This document shows positions 1-6,052 of a stretch of 7,292 nt of DNA, piece after piece. The stretch spans positions 1 through 7,292 of the forward strand of contig JAPPMR010000165.1 of assembly GCA_028818995.1 (NCBI GenBank), in the 5' to 3' direction. The translations under genes were made by a program, and so were the position numbers. The notes beneath the pieces were generated by a model that saw only the letters and a program-made list of their open reading frames with translations, ran no database searches and was not told the origin of the DNA. The stretch comes from Candidatus Poribacteria bacterium (lineage in GTDB: Bacteria; Poribacteria; WGA-4E; WGA-3G). Within the stretch, counting starts at the first letter, position 1; each line of letters begins with the position of its first letter.

Positions 1-984
1 GTTCATACCCATCTCAATGCGGAGACATACCACAGCATCGGGGAAACCGAATTCCAACTGATGAAACCCACAGGACGTCTGATTAACTGCGCTCGCGGCG
101 GTATAATTGACGAAAATGCACTCTATCACGCGCTAAAAGATGGACAGATAGCGGGTGCTGCGCTTGATGTGTTTGAAGATGAACCCGCAACGGATAGTCC
201 ACTGCTTGAATTGGATAATTTTCTCGCGCTCCCACACCTCGGTGCATCAACGACCGAAGCCCAAGAACATGTTGCTATTGAAGTGGCACAACAGGTAATC
301 AACGCCCTACGAGGCAAACCCGTTGCCAATGCTGTAAATCAACCCAAAATTGATCCAAGAATGTTTGACATCTTGGGTCCCTACCTTCAACTTGCTGAAA
401 AGATTGGAAGTTTCCACTCCCAAATTGTTGAAGGGCAAATCTCGGCAATGAAAATTCATTATAGCGGCACCCTTTTTCAGAAAGAAGATGTAACACCTAT
501 CACCGTCGCTTTGCAGAAAGGGTTATTATCTCCAGTGCTGACAGAGGTTAATTATGTGAACGCACCTTTTTTAATCAAGCAGCGCGGCATTTCGGTGACT
601 GAGACCAAGAGCGACTCACAGGCAGACTTTGCGAACTTGATGACTGTGACTGTCACCACAGATAGAGGCGATACGGTACTTGCTGGGACAACTTTTGGAC
701 GCAAAGATATCCGCATCGTCCGCGTCAACCAACTTCACCTGAACGCTACGCCAGAGGGATACATTCTTCTTATTTACAACAGCGATCAACCGGGGATGAT
801 CGGACTAATCGGCACAATTTTAGGTGAGCATGACATCAACATCGCGGATATGACGGTCGGACGTTCACGCATCGGAGAAGTTGCACTGACACTTATTAAT
901 GTGGATAGTTTGGTGCCACGGAACGTTATAAAAACCATTGCAGCGCAAAAGAAGATTGATTTTGTTAAGCAGGTTATTCTATAG
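1..984 (+). CDS. serA: D-3-phosphoglycerate dehydrogenase, C-terminal 327 residues (5' end outside window)
   Basis: This enzyme oxidises 3-phosphoglycerate to 3-phosphohydroxypyruvate with NAD+, the first committed step of serine synthesis, in the cytoplasm. The frame is open from base 1 to the TAG at 982-984. The ATG at 61 is internal, because family sequence (VHTHLNAET) continues upstream of it. Visible in the partial protein: the end of the nucleotide-binding domain with NCARGG (catalytic-type Arg32), DVFEDEP (Glu61) and PHLGAST (His79), the expected Arg/Glu/His triad. An intervening allosteric-substrate-binding-type domain follows (about 142-246), then a C-terminal ACT domain (about 253-327, with NSDQPGMIG and the ending DFVKQVIL). 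This is the long type-1 architecture of roughly 525 residues, so about 200 residues lie before the window. The ACT domain suggests serine feedback control, known for the family but not tested here. No clear terminator directly follows; a REP-like hairpin begins 62 bases downstream. Confidence 0.95.
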   Translation, partial: VHTHLNAETYHSIGETEFQLMKPTGRLINCARGGIIDENALYHALKDGQIAGAALDVFEDEPATDSPLLELDNFLALPHLGASTTEAQEHVAIEVAQQVINALRGKPVANAVNQPKIDPRMFDILGPYLQLAEKIGSFHSQIVEGQISAMKIHYSGTLFQKEDVTPITVALQKGLLSPVLTEVNYVNAPFLIKQRGISVTETKSDSQADFANLMTVTVTTDRGDTVLAGTTFGRKDIRIVRVNQLHLNATPEGYILLIYNSDQPGMIGLIGTILGEHDINIADMTVGRSRIGEVALTLINVDSLVPRNVIKTIAAQKKIDFVKQVIL

Positions 985-1046
985 TGGGATAGGGTTATTT
1001 AGTTTTAAGAATTATCGGTTAATAGGTTTTACTGAGAGTTTATCTT

Positions 1047-1077
1047 GTAGGTCGGGTAGAGCGCAGCGAAACCCGAC
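1047..1077 (+). repeat. REP-like element: GTAG head plus palindrome
   Basis: GTAG (1047-1050) is followed by a 7-bp perfect inverted repeat, GTCGGGT (1051-1057) and ACCCGAC (1071-1077), around the loop AGAGCGCAGCGAA. A GTAG-type tetranucleotide before a hairpin is the architecture described for REP sequences mobilised by RAYT (TnpA-REP) transposases. The inverted counterpart is at 1413-1439. The repeat itself is seen in the sequence; membership of a genome-wide REP family is inferred. Confidence 0.7.
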
Positions 1078-1172
1078 ATGATCGCACTGTCATACTAAGA
1101 TTGTCGGTTTCGCTTGCGACACCCATAGGCATCAATTTAGGGATAAATCCTCTGTGGCAGTGTCTTCAGTCT

Positions 1173-1336
1173 CGTAGGGACGATATGTTTATAGAATTAT
1201 GTTCAACTAACCTCTTTAGTCCCATAGGGACGCAATGTTTATGGACTTGTCATTGGTATCCACATATCGTTCCTACGGAACTCAAGTGGGTGGTGAAAAC
1301 GTTTCTCTATAAACATATCGTCCCTATGGGACTAAA
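1173..1336. repeat. Four copies of a 21-30 bp motif arranged as a nested inverted repeat
   Basis: Copies lie at 1173-1194 and 1215-1244 in one orientation, and at 1262-1282 and 1307-1336 in the other. The outer pair 1173-1194 / 1307-1328 is complementary at 21 of 22 positions, and the exception would be a G-U pair in RNA. The copies 1215-1244 and 1307-1336 match at 27 of 30 positions. The inner pair (1218-1238 with 1262-1282) matches at about 16 of 21. The full copies also contain a small palindrome of their own, GTCCC-(3 bases)-GGGAC (1219-1231 and 1320-1332). The whole can fold into a long stem-loop and sits inside the REP-like pair at 1047/1439. Confidence 0.8.
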
Positions 1337-1412
1337 TATGGGACAGTCTCAATGATAATGGGTATTGAACCACGTTCAAAAAATGCAATCGTTTTCTTAA
1401 ATTGACGGCTAT

Positions 1413-1439
1413 GGGTTTCGTAAACTCTACCCGACCTAC
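1413..1439 (-). repeat. Inverted, partly degenerate copy of the REP-like element
   Basis: Read on the minus strand this begins GTAGGTCGGGTAGAG, identical to the first 15 bases of the element at 1047, and ends CGAAACCC, identical to its 3' part. Only the central loop differs (4 bases instead of 5). The distal palindrome arm is partly lost, leaving a stem of about 4 bp. The pair in opposite orientation, about 340 bases apart, resembles a BIME (paired REPs). Confidence 0.7.
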
Positions 1440-1465
1440 GAACTGTGGAAAGAATTGCACACCGT

Positions 1466-1472
1466 AAGGGAG
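1466..1472 (+). promoter_or_regulatory. Ribosome binding site supporting a TTG start at 1480
   Basis: AAGGGAG lies 7 bases before the TTG at 1480. An in-frame TAA at 1465-1467 excludes any start further upstream, and the next in-frame ATG is about 100 codons downstream, beyond sequence that looks conserved. Together these fix TTG as the start. Confidence 0.7.
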
Positions 1473-1479
1473 TTTTAGT

Positions 1480-2889
1480 TTGGATGTAAAACAGATATGT
1501 TTGTTTATCAACGATGAGATACCGAAGGAAAAGTTATTTTCCAGCGAGAAACGTGATGTCCATCCTGATTGTAACACGTCATGGCGTATCTCACCAGAAC
1601 CGTTTTGGATTTCACAAGAGGACTTGGATTGGTTTGAGGAACTCGGTCCTCACCTATTATGTTTTTATCGCGCCTGCAACTTGCTCTATTCCCAAAGCGC
1701 AAGAGGCATTCAACCTGCTTGGGTAGCAGAATATTTGGATATTGGCAAGCCTGAAAGTGTCATTCAGCAGGGGCGGATGAACCGTTTCAAAAGTCAACTT
1801 CCCAGCGTTATACGTCCCGATATTTTGCCGACTACCGACAACAGCAAGGCGATAACCGAACTGGATTCTATCCCTGGTTTCATCGGTGCAACAGGTTGTC
1901 TTGCGAGGCTATATACGAAACTCGGTTATCCCATCATCGGTGGGAAAGACGGTATGGTGAACGGGTATGCTGAGATGATCCGTGCTTTGGCAAAAAAAGA
2001 CGACCCTACGCTTGCAATTGTCGTTTCTGACGAATCTGAAGATTATCGTCCGGAGATGGTATGGCTCGCGAATGCGCTTTGTGATGCAGGACTCAGAACT
2101 GCTGCCGTTAAACCGCACGAGGTAACTTTCACTGAAGACGGGCTTTGTGTTCAAACTGAAGATAGTAAGATAGATATTGATGTCGTTTACCGTTTCTATG
2201 AGTTGTTTGATCTTCCCAACATCCCCAAAGCAGAACTCATTTTTTATAGCGCAAAGAAACGCACCATTGTGATGACACCACCACCGAAAGCCTATCTGGA
2301 AGAGAAACTGTGTTTAGCACTCTTCCATCACCCATCACTTCAACCGTTTTGGCAACGTCAACTTGGTAAGAAAACCTATCCGTTTCTACAAGAAGCGATC
2401 CCACAGACGTGGATACTTGATCCGCGTCCGCTGCCACCGCATGCTGTGATCCCAAATTTGGAAATAGAAAATATGCCAGTAACAGACTGGCGACAACTCA
2501 GCACTGTGACACAAAAACAGCGTGAATTGGTTATCAAGCCTTCAGGATTTTCGGAATTTGCGTGGGGCAGTCGTGGCGTAAAAATCGGGCATGATCTGCC
2601 AACGGAAGAATGGGAAGCTGCGATTGAAAATGGTCTTGCGTCTTTTGAGAAAACACCGCACGTGCTACAGCAGTTCCACACAGCCGAACGCGTACGGATG
2701 CAATATTACGATTTTGAGACAAAGGATATGCAAGAGATGCCTGCACGTCCGCTGCTCCGTCCATACTACTTTGTTGTAGGGGATACAGTGAAACTTGGCG
2801 GAATTCAGGCGGCTGTGTGTCCCGCAGATAAGAAGATATTGCACGGCATGGTGGATTCTATTATTGTGCCTTGTGCGAAGAGGGAATGA
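1480..2889 (+). CDS. ATP-grasp-like ligase of unknown substrate (469 aa)
   Basis: Probable cytoplasmic ATP-dependent ligase; the reaction is not known. There is no signal peptide or membrane segment. Conserved-looking blocks: SVIRPD (109-114), ELDSIPGFIG (127-136), the segment ending DYRPEM (188-193) and DVVYRFYELFD (234-244). The C-terminal third resembles an ATP-grasp fold: ELVIKPSGFSEFAWGSRGV (349-367) has the lysine-proline strand followed by a Gly/Ser-rich loop (Lys353 the likely ATP contact), then VLQQF, then LLRPYYFV..LGG (around 425-441) and a closing LHGMVDS (454-460). The order recalls circularly permuted ATP-grasp and glutathionylspermidine-synthase-like proteins, but I cannot assign the family firmly. 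The start is TTG at 1480. The gene stands alone: 495 bases of repeats separate it from serA and the next gene converges on it. The fold call is an inference from motifs. Confidence 0.6.
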   Translation: MDVKQICLFINDEIPKEKLFSSEKRDVHPDCNTSWRISPEPFWISQEDLDWFEELGPHLLCFYRACNLLYSQSARGIQPAWVAEYLDIGKPESVIQQGRMNRFKSQLPSVIRPDILPTTDNSKAITELDSIPGFIGATGCLARLYTKLGYPIIGGKDGMVNGYAEMIRALAKKDDPTLAIVVSDESEDYRPEMVWLANALCDAGLRTAAVKPHEVTFTEDGLCVQTEDSKIDIDVVYRFYELFDLPNIPKAELIFYSAKKRTIVMTPPPKAYLEEKLCLALFHHPSLQPFWQRQLGKKTYPFLQEAIPQTWILDPRPLPPHAVIPNLEIENMPVTDWRQLSTVTQKQRELVIKPSGFSEFAWGSRGVKIGHDLPTEEWEAAIENGLASFEKTPHVLQQFHTAERVRMQYYDFETKDMQEMPARPLLRPYYFVVGDTVKLGGIQAAVCPADKKILHGMVDSIIVPCAKRE

Positions 2890-2959
2890 TTACTTTCGAG
2901 GTTTCTCACTTCTTTGGTAGGCGCGTTTTGATGAAGATTAAGAAAATAAATCGGTAATT

Positions 2960-2983
2960 TGGCGAGGTTAGGAAACCTCGCCA
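2960..2983. terminator. Perfect 10-bp hairpin in the convergent gap, possible bidirectional terminator
   Basis: TGGCGAGGTT (2960-2969) and AACCTCGCCA (2974-2983) are perfect reverse complements around the 4-base loop AGGA. The hairpin lies between the + strand ATP-grasp-like gene (ends 2889) and the - strand Kelch gene (ends 3005), where a shared terminator would be expected. No good U-tract follows in either direction, so it may instead be a dispersed palindromic repeat or act only in mRNA stabilisation. Confidence 0.5.
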
Positions 2984-3004
2984 GCAAGGGTACACATAAA
3001 CACA

Positions 3005-4027
3005 TTAATTCTCAATTTTCATATTTCCCCAGAATGTGAGAAATTTATCCAATGCTGCCACGCTCAGACCACCAAGATTAAATTCCTCTACAGTAGGTAA
3101 AATTTTGGGACCAAGTCCTTCAACCACGCCGCCTACAGCGTAAATTTTGTTGTTGACAGTTCCTGCTCCCAAGAAAACACGCGCAGTTGGCATATCTATA
3201 CTTTTCTCCCATGTGTCTGTTAACGGATCGTAAAACTCAACTGTAGCCAAACCGGGGCCTTGTACGACTGATGTTCCACCAATTGCGTAGATTTTTGAAT
3301 TGACTTTACCAACTGTAAGGGCAGTTCTTGGAGTAAGCATATTTGCTTTTTGTGTCCATCTGTCAGTGCTTGGGTCATATTCTTCAACAGTTTTAACTGC
3401 GGGTCCTTGCACATTTTGGACACCACCAATAAGATATATCTTATTTCTAAACACGATTACAGCCATCCCGGATCGTGTGTTTGGCATATCTGCTTTTTGT
3501 GTCCATTTGTTAGTTGTCGGGTCATATTCTTCAACAACCGATAACACAGGCCCAACATTTTGTGCAACTCCACCAAATGTATAGATTTTACCTGCTACAA
3601 CAGCAGCAGCAAAAAAGGAACGAGCCGTGGGCATATCTGCTTTTTTTCTCCAAGTATCAGTTTTCGGGTCATATTCTTCAACTGTACCGAGAGCGGGATT
3701 TTGACCATCCCATCCGCCGATTGCATATATTTTCCCATCAACTTCGCATGTGCCAACGCCTGCACGTGCAGATGGTAAACTGGCTTTCTCAACCCACTTA
3801 TTCGTATCCGGAACGTAGGCTTCAACACTATCAATCGGTGACGCGAGCATTCCACCGATAACATAAATTTCACTGTCAACAGCAGAAACTGAGAAAAACA
3901 GCCTCGGATTCACCATATTTGCCTTTTGTGTCCATTCTTGTGCGTTGACACTGTTTATCAAAGTAAATACACTTAATACGCTTAGTAGCCAAATCCACTG
4001 AACAATTGAAATTGTCTGTTTTTTCAT
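3005..4027 (-). CDS. Secreted six-repeat Kelch beta-propeller protein (340 aa)
   Basis: Predicted exported protein. An N-terminal Sec signal peptide (KK, then a hydrophobic run at about 9-25) has a likely cleavage site after VNA (residue 29). Six Kelch repeats follow, each with a Gly-Gly dyad (58-59, 104-105, 152-153, 201-202, 250-251, 299-300) and a blade tryptophan (W32, W78, W126, W175, W224, W273); VEEYDP-type strands link them. Six repeats are enough for a closed propeller. Such domains usually bind proteins or sugars; the partner here is unknown. After the last blade a 20-residue tail (LSVAALDKFLTFWGNMKIEN) does not fit the Kelch pattern and resembles the tail of the lamin-tail protein at 6211. 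The ATG at 4027 has AGGAG at 4034-4038, 6 bases away. The gene lies 34 bases after the methyltransferase gene on the same strand, so it is probably the last gene of that operon. Confidence 0.9.
   Translation of the reverse strand: MKKQTISIVQWIWLLSVLSVFTLINSVNAQEWTQKANMVNPRLFFSVSAVDSEIYVIGGMLASPIDSVEAYVPDTNKWVEKASLPSARAGVGTCEVDGKIYAIGGWDGQNPALGTVEEYDPKTDTWRKKADMPTARSFFAAAVVAGKIYTFGGVAQNVGPVLSVVEEYDPTTNKWTQKADMPNTRSGMAVIVFRNKIYLIGGVQNVQGPAVKTVEEYDPSTDRWTQKANMLTPRTALTVGKVNSKIYAIGGTSVVQGPGLATVEFYDPLTDTWEKSIDMPTARVFLGAGTVNNKIYAVGGVVEGLGPKILPTVEEFNLGGLSVAALDKFLTFWGNMKIEN
3338..3682. repeat. In-gene tandem repeat with an exact 147-bp period
   Basis: Within the Kelch gene, 51-base segments at 3338-3388, 3485-3535 and 3632-3682 are closely similar at DNA level (the first two match at about 45 of 51 positions) and are spaced exactly 147 bases (49 codons) apart. 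They encode the end of one blade and the W-T-Q-K-A-type start of the next. This suggests fairly recent duplication or gene conversion between central blades; the outer blades are more diverged. Confidence 0.75.
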
Positions 4028-4061
4028 ATAATTCTCCTGTTTAAATTTTATATTCTATCCA

Positions 4062-4661
4062 TCAACTGCGATAGATGCTAACTTCCATACCATCGCGCCT
4101 TCGTTCCCTTTGATTATCACCCTCATTTCCGCCACGTCTGCGCCGCCAACTTTCAAACCAATGCGTTTCGGACTCGTAGTTGGAACGGACATGCCCCAGA
4201 AAATCTGCCATCTGATCCGCTCTACCGACGTTGTCTGCTACGATTGTTGCGGGGTCGGTTAACCGTGATTCAATCGCTTGGAAGCAGGCGAAATAACCAT
4301 CTTTATTGTTATCAAGAAATAGAAAATCTACAGGGTCTTGAATGGTTTTTAGGACTTCTGCGGCATCCCCAATACGTGAATCGACAAGGTCTGCCATCCC
4401 TGCTTTTTCAAAATTATGGCGCGCTCGTTCTGCATTGTTTGCGTCTATCTCTACCGTTATCAAACGTCCTGTGCCTAAATTTCTGAGGATACGTAACATC
4501 CACAACCCAGAATAACCGATGGCGGTGCCACACTCTACAATAAGTGAGGGTTTTGCTTTTTCAACACAACTTGCGAGGAGTTTCGCCTTTTCAGGTCCCA
4601 GCATTGGTATTCGTTCTTCGCGACATTGTTGCTCAACTTCTTCTAAAACTTTATCAAACAT
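4062..4661 (-). CDS. SAM-dependent O-methyltransferase, catechol-O-methyltransferase-like (family 3)
   Basis: Predicted cytoplasmic class I methyltransferase that would transfer a methyl group from SAM to a hydroxyl; the substrate is unknown. Visible: motif I VECGTAIGYSG (42-52), the acidic ribose-binding strand TVEID (69-73, Glu71), GDA (98-100), the metal-ligand loop FLFLDNNKDGY (113-123, Asp117 and Lys120) and ADNV (142-145, Asp143-Asn144). These correspond to the Mg2+ and catalytic residues of catechol O-methyltransferase. At 199 residues it is slightly short for the family. Before the usual closing strand (DGMEVSIYRS) there is an odd charged stretch, 173-189, with seven arginines. The ATG at 4661 shares its A with the TAA of the upstream DUF3500 gene and has AAGGAG at 4667-4672, 5 bases away, so translation is likely coupled. 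The Kelch gene follows after 34 bases. Confidence 0.88.
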   Translation of the reverse strand: MFDKVLEEVEQQCREERIPMLGPEKAKLLASCVEKAKPSLIVECGTAIGYSGLWMLRILRNLGTGRLITVEIDANNAERARHNFEKAGMADLVDSRIGDAAEVLKTIQDPVDFLFLDNNKDGYFACFQAIESRLTDPATIVADNVGRADQMADFLGHVRSNYESETHWFESWRRRRGGNEGDNQRERRRDGMEVSIYRS

Positions 4662-5842
4662 TAGTGCTCCTTCTTGTTTTTGCCATCATTCAGATTTCCG
4701 ATATGATAATCAAATAGTGCATTGCTTAATTTGTGATGATCTGCCATAGCATAGTGTTCCAAAAGTGTTTTAGGACCACCATTCAAGGCGAAGATACCGT
4801 AGTCTTTCCCATTCGGTGAACGGGTTATCGTGTGGATATGATTTGTCCCTCTGCCTTCGTCATTGAATTCAATCCAGACTGCGGGGTTAAAAACGCGATA
4901 GTAAATAGAATCGTTTTCAGTTGTGCCGCCGATCCAGACGAAATAGGTGTCGTCAAATCCAGCATCAATATCTTTCATCCAGACATCCGCAAACTCGGTC
5001 TCAAGATTGTAAACGTAAGTCTTAATCAATTTCCGAAGATTATCTTTTTGCGTATCGTTCATCTCTGATGCCTTTAAACCGACACCCACGAAGTGAGAAT
5101 AATCGTAATTCAGGAAAGGATCGGTTGTTCTGCCCGGTCCAACTTTTAGACCACGTCGCCCCGTTTGTATTGCCTTGTCTTTCTGGTTCGCGTCAAGATT
5201 ATTGAGTAAGGCTAAAGCATTACTTCTTTCGCCTTCAAGGATGACAGTGCCGTTGATGGTAGTCGGAGAAGTTCCGAGATGTGTAGGGACGATAGTGACT
5301 TCGTCACCATGAACCAAGAAGTTGAGAGACAAATGATGACCATCCAACTGGAATCCCCAAGAACCGTCTGTCTCCGGGTTTCCAAACAGTGCGATAAAAT
5401 ACGGGCGTGAATTCCAAAAACTGTGTCTAATTTTGCGGAGATCTGTTTCAGCTTTTGTGGTAATCAGAGCAACTTTTGTGTAACCTTCATCACTCAAGAA
5501 CGCATTCAAAACCTTATGGAAAAGTGTTAATTGATCTACGGACAGTTTGGCGAAATCTATACCACCACGATCCTCGCCCCTTGCTGGTGGTAAATTGGAC
5601 CATGAATACGATTCTTTATGTCCAAGTGGATAAGAGGCATCGGCAAGCAGCTCCTCACTCAGTGAGTCGCGAAAACTTTTCATTGCTGTTGCCAATGCTA
5701 CAATTGAAGGTCTTTTAGAAATTTCTGCGATTTCTGCCGCTTTTTCTGCTTCAACTTCAGCAGAATTAACAAGGTTGAGCGTGAGTGCGACAATACATGC
5801 TGTTGACATTACAGTGAGGATGATCAGAATTTTCCGTAACAT
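4661..5842 (-). CDS. Secreted DUF3500 family protein (393 aa)
   Basis: I recognise this as a DUF3500 protein (function not established) from the block order: FAKLSVDQLTLFHKVLNAFLS (97-117), AETDL (131-135), YFIALFGNPETDGSWGFQLDGHHLS (148-172), VPTHLGTSPTTI (185-196), and near the C-terminus WIEFNDEG with HIHTITRSPNGKDYG (335-349). Paired histidines (His169-His170, His335/His337, His369-His370) could form a metal or catalytic site; that is inference. The first 28 residues are a Sec signal peptide (R/K, then a long hydrophobic stretch, with likely cleavage near VNSA), so the protein is exported or possibly anchored. The ATG at 5842 is preceded on the minus strand by GGAAGG a few bases away. A sigma-70-type promoter lies at 5912-5939. 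The stop codon overlaps the start of the O-methyltransferase gene by one base, marking an operon. Confidence 0.87.
   Translation of the reverse strand: MLRKILIILTVMSTACIVALTLNLVNSAEVEAEKAAEIAEISKRPSIVALATAMKSFRDSLSEELLADASYPLGHKESYSWSNLPPARGEDRGGIDFAKLSVDQLTLFHKVLNAFLSDEGYTKVALITTKAETDLRKIRHSFWNSRPYFIALFGNPETDGSWGFQLDGHHLSLNFLVHGDEVTIVPTHLGTSPTTINGTVILEGERSNALALLNNLDANQKDKAIQTGRRGLKVGPGRTTDPFLNYDYSHFVGVGLKASEMNDTQKDNLRKLIKTYVYNLETEFADVWMKDIDAGFDDTYFVWIGGTTENDSIYYRVFNPAVWIEFNDEGRGTNHIHTITRSPNGKDYGIFALNGGPKTLLEHYAMADHHKLSNALFDYHIGNLNDGKNKKEH
4667..4672 (-). promoter_or_regulatory. Ribosome binding site inside the end of the DUF3500 gene
   Basis: AAGGAG on the minus strand, encoding the last Lys-Glu codons of the DUF3500 protein, lies 5 bases before the ATG of the methyltransferase gene, whose first base is the last base of the upstream TAA. 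This is a standard layout for translational coupling. Confidence 0.75.
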
Positions 5843-5911
5843 AAATTCCTTCCAAATATGGTTTATTGCTTTTAGTGTAAAAGATAGATTTTGTTTCGAG
5901 CAAGTTCGAAT

Positions 5912-5939
5912 ATTATCAGACTTTTTCTCCTTTAGTCAA
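5912..5939 (-). promoter_or_regulatory. Sigma-70-type promoter of the DUF3500-methyltransferase-Kelch operon
   Basis: On the minus strand TTGACT (5939-5934) and GATAAT (5917-5912) are separated by 16 bases; each is one mismatch from consensus. Transcription would begin near 5905, giving a leader of about 60 bases before the ATG at 5842. A 5-bp inverted repeat, TTCGA-(6 bases)-TCGAA at 5895-5910, covers the predicted start point and could be an operator. Confidence 0.55.
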
Positions 5940-5965
5940 TTCAAATTGAAAAAAGTTCGTCCTGC

Positions 5966-6005
5966 GAAAAAAAGAAAAGCGGATAATGAATTTGCACATT
6001 ATCCG
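5966..6005 (-). terminator. Rho-independent terminator downstream of the lamin-tail gene
   Basis: CGGATAATG (5980-5988) and CATTATCCG (5997-6005) form a perfect 9-bp stem with an 8-base loop. On the minus strand it is followed by CTTTTCTTTTTTTC, a strong U-tract. It lies about 205 bases after the lamin-tail stop codon and just upstream of the DUF3500 promoter, so it would insulate the operon. In the plus direction only four T follow, so termination that way is doubtful. Confidence 0.65.
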
Positions 6006-6052
6006 TTTTAGTAGTTTATAGTGAACTTTGAAATTAAAGAGGCACATTTTCT

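Larger units (their letters stand above)
985..1479. other. Gene-free repeat-rich gap between serA and the ATP-grasp-like gene
   Basis: This 495-base stretch has no convincing coding frame and is dominated by palindromic repeats. It holds a GTAG-headed hairpin at 1047-1077 and its inverted degenerate partner at 1413-1439. A small hairpin lies at 1102-1121 (TGTCG...CGACA). Four copies of a second motif lie between 1173 and 1336. A perfect 6-bp inverted repeat with a 3-base spacer (TTGAAC CAC GTTCAA) lies at 1365-1379. I found no well-spaced -35/-10 pair for the downstream gene: TTGACG at 1402-1407 has no matching -10 at the proper distance. Confidence 0.75.

Noticed and set aside
1173..1336. 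Possible CRISPR array
   Set aside because: The copies are in both orientations, diverged and irregularly spaced, and no cas gene is nearby; this is a palindromic element instead.
1101..1355. 84-codon plus-strand ORF with a TTG start in the serA downstream gap
   Set aside because: It lies almost wholly over the palindromic repeat copies, has no good ribosome binding site, and its Cys/Trp/His-rich translation has no protein-like pattern.
1365..1379. TTGAAC-CAC-GTTCAA palindrome as an operator of the ATP-grasp-like gene
   Set aside because: It is perfect but short, about 100 bases from the start codon, with no recognisable promoter beside it; too weak to list as a regulatory site.
1047..1439. 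Insertion sequence or classical MITE with target-site duplication
   Set aside because: No transposase frame is present and the bases flanking the two ends do not form a direct duplication; REP/BIME organisation fits better.
3300..3861. Several plus-strand ORFs antisense to the Kelch gene
   Set aside because: They repeat the same phrases because they are reverse-frame shadows of the Kelch DNA repeats; no ribosome binding site or independent conservation signal is visible.
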